Origin: an uncultured Clostridia bacterium | GTDB taxonomy: Bacteria; Bacillota; Clostridia; Christensenellales; Borkfalkiaceae | Assembly (NCBI GenBank): GCA_947629535.1 | Contig: CANREC010000007.1 | Span: forward strand, 1 to 35,792 | Direction of reading: 5' to 3' | Length of the DNA stretch: 35,792 bases | Part shown: positions 23,488 to 30,040 of the stretch, in pieces | Position numbering within the stretch: position 1 is the stretch's first letter | How the letters are laid out: every line of letters starts with the position of its first letter | Position numbers and translations under genes: made by a program | Notes under the pieces: model-generated | The model's input: only the letters and a program-made list of their open reading frames with translations | Told to the model about the DNA's origin: nothing | The model's database searches: none

Positions 23488-23886
23488 ATGAAAGACACTC
23501 AATACAAGATCTACGATGAAAATCTTCCGCATGACCGCTATGAGATAGCAGAAGTTTTGCAAAATTCAGACGGAACAATGATCGTTTTGGAAGGTCTTTC
23601 GCATATTGTGACCGTCAATTTCGGCTTTGTGGAAACGTTTTGCATTTGCGACGAAGGCAGAAGGATCGAGTCCTATCATCAAATTCCCGAGATCCAAGCT
23701 TATCGGAAGGCGGACTTCGAGGGAAATCCTCTCTATCTTGTAGAGGGTTCAGAGTTTATGAATTGGCTAATGAAAGAAAGTTGCGGCTTTGCGTTTGATG
23801 ACCTGCATTTTGCGATCATCACAGAGAACAATTTTCTCGACATTGCCTCCCCCTTCCCGCCGAAAATTGAATCAAAGAAAAAATGA
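23488..23886 (+). CDS. Hypothetical small protein
   Basis: A 132-residue acidic soluble protein. It shows IVLEGLSHIVTVNFGFVETF, a CICDEGRRIESYHQIPEIQAYRKADF segment and a late GFAFDDLHFAIITENNFLDI. The size, acidity and aromatic content recall bacterial immunity proteins, but no family can be named and no toxin is adjacent. GCGAGGATCATC lies before the ATG. It lies 45 bases after the previous gene, in the same direction. Confidence 0.75.
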   Translation: MKDTQYKIYDENLPHDRYEIAEVLQNSDGTMIVLEGLSHIVTVNFGFVETFCICDEGRRIESYHQIPEIQAYRKADFEGNPLYLVEGSEFMNWLMKESCGFAFDDLHFAIITENNFLDIASPFPPKIESKKK

Positions 23887-23935
23887 AAGGCTCAAAGCAA
23901 TAGTTTGTAAAAATTCAAGGAGGATCTCATCGGAC

Positions 23936-24343
23936 ATGAAAAAAATCGCGCGTACCATCTTTGTTGCAATGATAGTTATGTCCGCAATGATCGCCTGTAT
24001 TGGCTGTACAAAGAAAGGACCGTGGGATCATCCCAACGTTGATTGGTATTCGGAAGATCCCGTGATGAAATTGCACACAGACTATTCGGGGGAGCCTTCA
24101 ATAGGATATATGGAAGTCAACGGACAACAAGTACAGGTATATCTTTGCTGGGGTCCGCCGACCTATACGTTCTCACTTTACGCTTATAATTCCGATGAAG
24201 GAATATCGGTTGGAACTGACGAGTTGTTGTTGCGCGGCAAAGTGAAGTACGATTCGGAAACAGCGACCTTACTTATCGATACGGATAATGTGTTCAAGTC
24301 TGCCTATTCGACCGTCGTGCTAAAGAGGCATATTACCGAGTAG
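23936..24343 (+). CDS. Putative lipoprotein (paralogue 1)
   Basis: A 135-residue secreted protein. The signal segment KKIARTIFVAMIVMSAMIAC is followed by IGC, so Cys21 or Cys24 would be the lipidated residue. The mature part has GPWDHPNVDWYSEDPVMKLH, then GYMEVNGQQVQVYLCWGPPTYTF, and a beta-rich end. It resembles the next gene product in layout (a WDH motif near the start, a short G.M.V/I.. strand, ELLLRGKVKYDSETATLLIDTDN versus GKLLWKADTELKNGKLYLTITIDT), so the two are probably tandem paralogues. AAGGAGG lies 12 bases before the ATG, a long spacing. Function unknown. Confidence 0.78.
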   Translation: MKKIARTIFVAMIVMSAMIACIGCTKKGPWDHPNVDWYSEDPVMKLHTDYSGEPSIGYMEVNGQQVQVYLCWGPPTYTFSLYAYNSDEGISVGTDELLLRGKVKYDSETATLLIDTDNVFKSAYSTVVLKRHITE

Positions 24344-24386
24344 TTTCAAAAATAATGTGTTTCTCGATCATTATTATGGAGACTCC

Positions 24387-24920
24387 ATGAGAAAAATAAG
24401 ATATTTTTATTTAATTACAATCTTGTTATGTATGATCGGCTGTTCTGTGTGGCTTACGGGCTGTCAAAATTATTATTGGGATCATGATTGCTGTTGGGTC
24501 TCGAACGAGCCGAAAGTCGAATTGTTTCAAGGATGCGGTAGCGGGCGAATGACGATAGACGATGAAGAATATGAGTTCTACACGGCGCAATCCAACAATG
24601 CGACTTATATTGAGTTTTACGAAAAAGATACGGATACGGAAAATGATTTGGGGAAATTGCTTTGGAAAGCCGACACCGAACTGAAAAACGGGAAACTGTA
24701 TCTGACGATCACGATCGACACGATTTCCGACTATGAGGGACAGACGATCATCTTGGACCAATATCCCGCTGCAAACGATCAAAGTGACTTAAAAGTTAAA
24801 AACAGACAAACAAAACCCCCTCTCGGGGGCTCGGGGATGGGCATCGGGCGCGGCGTTAGCGCGGATCTTTGCCCGATGACAGATCTTACGATAGAAAATC
24901 AAGTTGCCGTTCCGCATTGA
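24387..24920 (+). CDS. Putative lipoprotein (paralogue 2) with repeat-encoded tail
   Basis: A 177-residue secreted protein with a clear lipobox LTGC (Cys26) after a hydrophobic signal. The mature region WDHDCCWVSNEPKVELF, then TIDDEEYEFYTAQSNNATYIEFYE and the DTELKNGKLYLTITID strand region mirrors the preceding lipoprotein. The last ~35 residues (after about residue 140, KPPLGGSGMGIGRG...) are encoded by a GC-rich palindromic repeat at 24812-24880 and have no counterpart in paralogue 1. The original stop was therefore probably lost when the repeat was inserted. ATGGAGACTCC covers the ribosome binding site and spacer. Confidence 0.78.
   Translation: MRKIRYFYLITILLCMIGCSVWLTGCQNYYWDHDCCWVSNEPKVELFQGCGSGRMTIDDEEYEFYTAQSNNATYIEFYEKDTDTENDLGKLLWKADTELKNGKLYLTITIDTISDYEGQTIILDQYPAANDQSDLKVKNRQTKPPLGGSGMGIGRGVSADLCPMTDLTIENQVAVPH
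24816..24878. repeat. GC-rich palindromic repeat inside the lipoprotein gene
   Basis: CCCCC-TCTC-GGGGG (24816-24829) is followed by an inverted pair CATCGGGC (24842-24849) and GCCCGATG (24871-24878), with GCGC pairs inside. The composition is far more GC-rich than the surrounding gene. Confidence 0.75.
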
Positions 24921-24963
24921 TAAAATTCATACAAACGAGTAAGTAAATTTCAATTTAGCGATT

Positions 24964-25401
24964 ATGGGTTGGTTTAATTATTACGGCTTGATTGCGGTTG
25001 CGATCATCATGATACCGAATATCATCAGCGCGGTAGTCGATAAAACCGCGTTTGAAAATCAATTTAATAATAAGATCATTCTTGTGTTGGAGCAAATCGG
25101 ACGTTACGGCTGTATGGCGTTTATGATTTTTAATATTCCTTACACCTATTTTGATTTTTGGTTCGATCCTGCCCTCATTGTCTATCTTACGGTCAATGGA
25201 GCACTGCTTGCGCTGTATCTGTTGGGTTGGATCATCTATCGCAAGGAGCGCGGCAGGGCAAAAATGCTTTGGCTCTCCATCACGCCCACCGTTCTTTTTT
25301 TCTTCAGCGGCCTTATGGTACTGTCGGTCCCGCTCATGATTTGTTCGATAATTTTTGGGATAGGACATATTACGATCAGTTGTAAAAATATCGAAAGGTA
25401 A
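24964..25401 (+). CDS. Small multi-pass membrane protein
   Basis: A 145-residue protein with four hydrophobic segments (about residues 7-23, 43-61, 68-91 and 105-135) and short loops. The segment IIYRKERGRAKML is the positively charged loop. No family is recognised. The ribosome binding site is poor, so the start is uncertain, though MGWFNYYGLIAVAIIM is a natural beginning. It ends the accessory patch. Confidence 0.7.
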   Translation: MGWFNYYGLIAVAIIMIPNIISAVVDKTAFENQFNNKIILVLEQIGRYGCMAFMIFNIPYTYFDFWFDPALIVYLTVNGALLALYLLGWIIYRKERGRAKMLWLSITPTVLFFFSGLMVLSVPLMICSIIFGIGHITISCKNIER

Positions 25402-25668
25402 TTTCAATCTCCTGGGTTTGAAACGGATAATTATACTTACAAAAATCAAAAAGGGCACGATTTGATCCTGTTTTTCAAAACGTTGGCCTAAACACCAATT
25501 TAGCGGGCGGGAAACGATCAGAATGACACCCCTTCCGCCCCTATAGGGCACCCACTCCTCAAGGGGTGGGCGAAGGAGAGCGCTACACCTGACGCTGCAT
25601 AGCCGCCCGCCTTTCAAAGGAGACAAGTCTTGCCCTTCGGCGACGTCAAGGGGCAGAACGTATTCGGC
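25402..25668. repeat. Intergenic stretch with repeat-like GC-rich segment
   Basis: The first ~95 bases are AT-rich and show nothing definite. From about 25500 the composition jumps to GC-rich, with ACACCCCTTCCGCCCC, CCACTCCTCAAGGGGTGG (an inverted repeat) and GCCGCCCGCCTTTCAAAGG. These resemble the family B repeats at the right end of the window. No gene is recognised. Confidence 0.5.
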
Positions 25669-26526
25669 TCAAAGAGACGATAACACTTCACCGATATCCG
25701 CGTTGACGCAAAGAGAGCGTTTTCCGATCTGGGCGGGGCAAAAGGCTTCGCCGTCGTTGATACAGACGTAAGTCGCGCGACTATTTTTGGCTGTCATGCT
25801 CCAAAACGGGTATTTGATGATCCCAGGCGTATTGTATCCCACGCCGAGTTCGAGGTAGACGGCCGCCCCATTGCATCCGTTCAAAAAATTCTCATAACGA
25901 CGGCAGGCCGCGTGCCATCCTTCATCTTCGACAAAAGTGTCGTCGCTCCTCAAGTTCATCGTCATAGGCCTTCCGCAGACGGGACAGCGTGGAATGAGTT
26001 CTGTCGGAATGCGCATATCCCTTTGGTCTTCGACCATTCGACGGATAGCGTCCCCGTTGTCATACGTCTTATTGTGGCAAGGCACGGAACACTGAAACAG
26101 CCCATAGTCGCCCTGCGTGTAAAAGAGCCGTTTCTTATCAAAGCCTGCCTTTTGAAAACAGTGATCGACGTTGGTGGTGATGACAAAATAGTTCTTGTCC
26201 TTCACGAGGTCGAAAAGCTGTTGATAGACAGGCTTGGGCGGATCCATATAGCGGTTGACGAGGATATATCTCGACCAATACGCCCAATGCTCTTCAAGCG
26301 TATCATACGGATAAAATCCGCCCGCATACATATCGTGAAAGCCGTATTTCTCCCCAAAATCGGAGAAATTTTTTTCAAAACGTTCGCCCGAATAGGTAAA
26401 TCCCGCCGCCGTAGAAAGCCCCGCCCCCGCTCCGATAACAATAGCGTCGGCCGAAGCAAGAGCCGCTTTCAAGCGTTCGATGTTCGACACAATATCTTTT
26501 TTGTCTTTAATTTTACTTGCTATCAT
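25669..26526 (-). CDS. Class M sirtuin (SirTM-type, SIR2 family)
   Basis: A 285-residue NAD-dependent sirtuin. The nucleotide-binding motif is GAGAGLSTAAG (32-42). The catalytic site shows TTNVDH (Asn119) and YTQGDYG (Gln138) in place of the Asn and His of ordinary deacetylases. The Asn/Gln pair, the CSVPCHNKTYDN segment and TFVEDEGW are marks of SirTM enzymes, which ADP-ribosylate lipoylated GcvH-L in staphylococci and streptococci. Zinc ligands are Cys146, Cys150, Cys181 and Cys184. Unlike classic SirTM operons, no macrodomain, GcvH-L or lipoate ligase gene is nearby. It starts 6 bases after the DUF5131 gene. ADP-ribosylation of another target is possible. Confidence 0.88.
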   Translation of the reverse strand: MIASKIKDKKDIVSNIERLKAALASADAIVIGAGAGLSTAAGFTYSGERFEKNFSDFGEKYGFHDMYAGGFYPYDTLEEHWAYWSRYILVNRYMDPPKPVYQQLFDLVKDKNYFVITTNVDHCFQKAGFDKKRLFYTQGDYGLFQCSVPCHNKTYDNGDAIRRMVEDQRDMRIPTELIPRCPVCGRPMTMNLRSDDTFVEDEGWHAACRRYENFLNGCNGAAVYLELGVGYNTPGIIKYPFWSMTAKNSRATYVCINDGEAFCPAQIGKRSLCVNADIGEVLSSL

Positions 26527-26532
26527 ATTCTC

Positions 26533-27429
26533 TCAATCTGTTATATCTATAATTTCGTCTTGGCATCTGCCGCAATCGGAACAGCCGTTGCAAATCAGGC
26601 GGTTGCCACAACACATACAGTTTCTGCGATAATGCGGTTTATATAGTTCGCCTTCGGGAATGGGAAAGCCTATTCTGTCGCAAAGTTTGAACGCGATCGG
26701 CTTGCCTTTATAGGAAAGTTCTTCCGAATAGGCGAGATAGGTTTGGCGTATTTTACTCTTGATAAACCGCGTAACGCCGTTTTTTACATAATAATTGCCC
26801 GTTTCGATGAAAGCGAACGTGACATCGTGTGCGGAGCACTCATCGTGTAGTTTCTTCACCCACTCATAGTGGCAAGGACGGGCGCCGTCGTAGTTTTCCC
26901 CGCCGCAGATCACCTGCTCGATCTGTCCCTCGTCGAGGTATTTGTCTATGGTGATCTCTCCGATCAGCGGCGCGGTCATGATCCCCTTGTGCTTGAAGGG
27001 CAGTTCGTGAAGGATGGGGATACGTTTGTCGGCGCGGCGTTGGTTTTCGCAAGTGACGTTGAAAAACACGTTCTCCCACCCGTCGCCCCAATCACGGGGT
27101 AAGCAGTTTTCCACTCTCTGCGGGCGTTTGGTAAGCAAAAAGAATTTCACGTCGGAACGTTCGCGCATGATGTCCCACGCTTCGTTTCTCCATTTGTCCG
27201 CGCCCTCCACGAAAAAGTCCGAGGACATACAGACGCGGATCATCTCTCCGCTCTGTACTTTGTATCTGCCGTTTCTGTCCTTTGACAGAGGATAGGAAAA
27301 GCCCGACGTTTTTGTGACGACGGAGCTGTCCGACCGCCCGTGGGTTTGGTCGAGAAAGTACATATAACAGTGTGCGCAACCCTCGCTGCACTTTTGACAG
27401 CCGTGCCACGGATTCCAGATATCGTGCAT
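26533..27429 (-). CDS. DUF5131 family protein (phage Gp37/Gp68-like, radical-SAM-like)
   Basis: A 298-residue protein of the DUF5131 group. It starts MHDIWNPWHGCQKCSEGCAH; Cys11, Cys14, Cys18 and Cys21 make a cluster like that of radical-SAM enzymes. The middle segments VCMSSDFFVEG, FFLLTKRPQR, NVFFNVTCENQ, APLIGEI and VICGGENYDGARPC are typical of this family. A second Cys-rich patch ends the protein (CMCCGNRLICNGCSDCGRC). Iron-sulfur chemistry is inferred, with an unknown substrate. The ATG at 27429 follows AAGGAAGGTAG. The tight spacing with the sirtuin gene suggests a joint function. Confidence 0.85.
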   Translation of the reverse strand: MHDIWNPWHGCQKCSEGCAHCYMYFLDQTHGRSDSSVVTKTSGFSYPLSKDRNGRYKVQSGEMIRVCMSSDFFVEGADKWRNEAWDIMRERSDVKFFLLTKRPQRVENCLPRDWGDGWENVFFNVTCENQRRADKRIPILHELPFKHKGIMTAPLIGEITIDKYLDEGQIEQVICGGENYDGARPCHYEWVKKLHDECSAHDVTFAFIETGNYYVKNGVTRFIKSKIRQTYLAYSEELSYKGKPIAFKLCDRIGFPIPEGELYKPHYRRNCMCCGNRLICNGCSDCGRCQDEIIDITD

Positions 27430-27547
27430 AATTCTACCTTCCTTTGCAAGAAGTTTTGCGTAAATTTTGCGGTATTGCTCCTTAAACACATTGAATATGA
27501 CTTTGATTTTGTTCTCATTTGTATTTCCGCATCCGTCGTCAAATTAT

Positions 27548-27574
27548 AGGGGCCATATCTCGGACATGCCCCCT
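27548..27574 (-). terminator. Possible terminator after the cupin gene
   Basis: On the minus strand AGGGGGCAT (27566-27574) pairs with ATGGCCCCT (27548-27556) with one mismatch, 17 bases after the cupin stop. Only a weak T-containing tail (ATAATTTG) follows. Confidence 0.4.
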
Positions 27575-27590
27575 CTCGTTTTGGTATATG

Positions 27591-27947
27591 TTATCCGATG
27601 GTAGCGTCGTCGGCCGTATAGCTTTGGAGCGAGTTCGCCTTGACCTGAATGCAAATGTATTTGATTTGGCTCGATTCTGCTGCAAAAAACCTGCGTTTTG
27701 CGGCGGGAGAGATGCGCAGCCAGTCACCGGCGGAAAGAGAAACGCGCGCTCCGTCGATTTCGGCAAGGCCCTCTCCCTCAAGGATGCCGTAAATCTCCTC
27801 ATTCTGCCTGTGCGAATGGACAAAGGGGACGCTCGCGCCCGCGGGAAGCGTGTTGACGCTGATCTCCGCACCCGTGAGGGAGAGCACATCGTGCAGTTCG
27901 GTGCGTGCCCCCTCTTTAACACTGATTTTGCTGAAATTGTTTGCCAT
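27591..27947 (-). CDS. Cupin domain protein
   Basis: A 118-residue single-domain cupin. Motif 1 reads HSHRQNEEIYGILEGEG, with two His and a Glu as metal ligands, and motif 2 follows at GDWLRISPAAKRRFFA. The usual late His is replaced by Lys or Arg, so metal binding may be incomplete. GGAGGTAATTCAA lies before the ATG. It is divergent from an HxlR regulator and has its own promoter, so it is the probable target of that regulator. Small cupins of this type may be dioxygenase-like or sugar-binding. The substrate is not evident. Confidence 0.88.
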   Translation of the reverse strand: MANNFSKISVKEGARTELHDVLSLTGAEISVNTLPAGASVPFVHSHRQNEEIYGILEGEGLAEIDGARVSLSAGDWLRISPAAKRRFFAAESSQIKYICIQVKANSLQSYTADDATIG

Positions 27948-27993
27948 TTGAATTACCTCCGAAAAAATTTGTTATCTTGTCGATGACATCCAT

Positions 27994-28022
27994 AGTATAA
28001 CAAATAGAAAAGAGAAACACAA
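27994..28022 (-). promoter_or_regulatory. Promoter of the cupin gene
   Basis: On the minus strand TTGTGT (28017-28022), 17 bases, TATACT (27994-27999), 47 bases before the cupin start. Confidence 0.7.
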
Positions 28023-28081
28023 GAATGTTACATTTCTATTATCCGATAATAAATTCATTACATAGTTTCTATTCTGAACCA

Positions 28082-28110
28082 TTGACAAGAACCTTCGTTT
28101 ATGCTATAAT
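28082..28110 (+). promoter_or_regulatory. Promoter of the HxlR gene
   Basis: TTGACA (28082-28087), 17 bases, TATAAT (28105-28110): perfect sigma-A consensus, 30 bases before the start codon. Confidence 0.9.
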
Positions 28111-28140
28111 TAAAGAAACTTAAAAAGGTAGGTGAAGATC

Positions 28141-28467
28141 ATGTTGACGAAAGACGAACTGCCCGAATGCCCCGTTGCGACGACTGTACAACTCATCGGC
28201 AACAAGTGGAAACTGTTAATGATCCGAAATTTGGTCTACAATGGCAAACAGCGTTTCAGTGATTTTATCAAGACGATCCCATCAATCAGTAAAAAAGTTC
28301 TTACGGACAACCTGCGCGCGCTCGAAAAAGACGGAATTATCGAGCGAAAGGTCTTTGCAGAAGTTCCGCCGCGCGTCGAATACTCCCTTTCGGAACTCGG
28401 GCTGACGCTACGTCCCATTCTCGATGAGATGCGTGACTGGGGCATCGCCTATAAGTCAGAATTATAA
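28141..28467 (+). CDS. HxlR family transcriptional regulator
   Basis: A 108-residue winged-helix protein. The conserved start CPVATTVQLIGNKWKLLMIRNL has the Cys that in several HxlR members senses redox or electrophilic stress. RFSDFIKTIPSISKKVLTDNLRALEKDGIIER and VEYSLSELG complete the family pattern. The ATG at 28141 follows AGGTGAAGATC; a GTG nine bases upstream is less likely. It lies divergent from the cupin gene, the usual arrangement of a regulator with its target. Confidence 0.93.
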   Translation: MLTKDELPECPVATTVQLIGNKWKLLMIRNLVYNGKQRFSDFIKTIPSISKKVLTDNLRALEKDGIIERKVFAEVPPRVEYSLSELGLTLRPILDEMRDWGIAYKSEL

Positions 28468-28472
28468 GAAAA

Positions 28473-28512
28473 AACTCTCCTTTGAGATATCCTCAGGAGA
28501 GTTCTTTTTTTT
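28473..28512. terminator. Bidirectional terminator
   Basis: AACTCTCCT (28473-28481) pairs with AGGAGAGTT (28495-28503) and is followed by a run of T on the plus strand. On the minus strand TTTTTT follows the other arm. It overlaps the last codon of the convergent membrane-protein gene. Confidence 0.85.
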
Positions 28513-29212
28513 TCGATCTCTGTTTGATCCATCTGAGAAGATACAGGCAGAGAAAGAACGCGATCGCACCGACGACGGCGATCGTCATGTCGAACATCGT
28601 GTCACTGACGGGGTTGCGCTGCTGCCAAACCATTGTCCCAACAGTCTCCCTGTCCGCCTCGGCGCCGCCGAGAGCCGCGATCACATACATGACAATGTCC
28701 GTCGTGACGCCGTACGCATCCTGCATGTCGCTGTGAAGGATCATGCCCATGACGTATTCGAAGAGTTCCCAGACCGCCGCAAAGGAGAGAACAATGAGGA
28801 CAATGAGGAGAGCATCGAACAGGTTGGGCTCCTTCCCCTTAAAGCGCGGATACAGATAGTACAGCGTGGCCGCCGCCAAAACTCCGAACATGCAATGGAC
28901 GAAGGAATCCCACCATCGGAACCTTCCGTAAAATCCCAACGATGTGCCCATATCCACGGAAAGCACCGAATGCAACGCCATGAGCGCGATGAGATAATAC
29001 GGGAGCCCGAGCGAAAATCTCCTGTTGAGATAGACGATGACGAACTGCACGACGGCCATGAAAACTTGGTCAAAGTAGACGCTCCAGAATCGTGCGCCGC
29101 CCATCGAATAGAGCACGGTCGTTACGGCCGTAAAGACAGCCGATATGATCGCGGGAAGATATGCGATAAAGATCTCCGATCTCTTTGGTTGTTCTTTCAA
29201 CGGATCATTCAT
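28493..29212 (-). CDS. DUF2238-like (YjdF-like) integral membrane protein
   Basis: A 239-residue protein with about seven hydrophobic segments. The family-like motifs are WWDSFVHCMFGVLAA, AAVWELFEYVMG and DTMFDMTIAVVGA, which recall DUF2238 with its conserved Asp, His, Glu and Asp within membranes. The function of this family is unknown. The N-terminus (MNDPLKEQPKRSEIF) and C-terminus (KQRSKKKELS) are both charged and probably cytoplasmic. AGGGTGAGAA precedes the ATG. It is convergent with the HxlR gene. Confidence 0.8.
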   Translation of the reverse strand: MNDPLKEQPKRSEIFIAYLPAIISAVFTAVTTVLYSMGGARFWSVYFDQVFMAVVQFVIVYLNRRFSLGLPYYLIALMALHSVLSVDMGTSLGFYGRFRWWDSFVHCMFGVLAAATLYYLYPRFKGKEPNLFDALLIVLIVLSFAAVWELFEYVMGMILHSDMQDAYGVTTDIVMYVIAALGGAEADRETVGTMVWQQRNPVSDTMFDMTIAVVGAIAFFLCLYLLRWIKQRSKKKELS

Positions 29213-29310
29213 GATTTCTCACCCTATTTGTTTAGAAACTAACCATTCCTAATCGTACTCTGACAATATCAAAACACTATGACAGAAATGTGAAAACTGT
29301 GTGATAAAAA

Positions 29311-29426
29311 ATATCCACAGGTTCTTTTCTTCTGTGGATAACTTTTTTTGAATTTTTCGGCAATAAGTGCATTTTTTCCGTTGAACTGTGGATATTTACG
29401 GACATTTCAACATTTTTTGTGGATAA
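29311..29426. other. Cluster of four DnaA boxes in an AT-rich gap
   Basis: ATATCCACA at 29311-29319, TGTGGATAA at 29333-29341, TGTGGATAT at 29387-29395 and TGTGGATAA at 29418-29426. Two are perfect copies of the complement of TTATCCACA and two differ at the last base. The 299-base gap (29213-29511) is otherwise T-rich, with several runs of six or more T. It could be a replication origin, an accessory DnaA-titration site or DnaA-regulated promoter DNA. dnaA and dnaN are not in the window. Confidence 0.8.
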
Positions 29427-29511
29427 CTTTTTCGATTTTTTGTATTTCTATAGTGCAATGTTAGACGTTTTCCTTTTTTGTCAACATTCTGTCCCACACC
29501 GAAAAACTGTC

Positions 29512-30030
29512 TCAAGGTTCATAAATATTGTGCGGCATCAAGCGCTTGATCATGGCAAGAACGTCCTCTTCCCTCTCGGCACAGCCGCCCTTGAGCCATA
29601 CCATCACCGTCTCTTTGACCAACTTTGTAAGGATATTTACGGCGTACTCGACCTCCTGCCCGTCGCTATTATTGAGTTTCTTCGCGGCACGGTTCTCGAG
29701 AAAGAGTTTCTTGATGCGCGCCTCATAATAATTGGAGATGGAATTGATGTCGTTCGACAGAAAGGCGTTGTAGACGACTTCGGGAGAACGGCGGAAGGTC
29801 CTGAGGCTCCCGACGATGAATTCTTGCCACGACGTTACGCCCTCAACCTCATGCAGAAATTTATTCTCAAAGACGTGCAGCACAAGATCGTATTTATCTT
29901 GATAATACTTATAAAATGTCCCCTTGCAGATCCCGAGCTCCGCGATGATGTCCTTGACATGGATGTTGTCGATGGATTTCTCCTTCAACAGGTCCATCAG
30001 CGTGTTCTCCAAAAAGAATTCGATCTTCAT
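29512..30030 (-). CDS. TetR family transcriptional regulator
   Basis: A 172-residue regulator. The helix-turn-helix lies in residues about 18-45 (IDNIHVKDIIAELGICKGTFYKYYQDKYDL), typical of TetR. The C-terminal ligand-binding part shows no recognisable subgroup. It lies 10 bases downstream of the GH5 gene in the same direction and is probably co-transcribed. GAGGGGTAGGAT lies before the ATG. The DnaA-box gap follows its stop codon. Confidence 0.92.
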   Translation of the reverse strand: MKIEFFLENTLMDLLKEKSIDNIHVKDIIAELGICKGTFYKYYQDKYDLVLHVFENKFLHEVEGVTSWQEFIVGSLRTFRRSPEVVYNAFLSNDINSISNYYEARIKKLFLENRAAKKLNNSDGQEVEYAVNILTKLVKETVMVWLKGGCAEREEDVLAMIKRLMPHNIYEP

Positions 30031-30040
30031 ATCCTACCCC

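Noticed and set aside
22283-25401. Classic toxin-immunity or toxin-antitoxin locus
   Set aside because: Small acidic proteins resemble immunity proteins, but no toxin domain or secretion marker can be named.
25669-27429. Prophage region suggested by the phage-type name of DUF5131
   Set aside because: No integrase, capsid, terminase, portal or lysis gene is visible, and the neighbours are chromosomal in type.
29213-29511. Firm annotation as the chromosomal origin
   Set aside because: The DnaA boxes are real, but without dnaA, dnaN or whole-genome skew the word origin cannot be supported.
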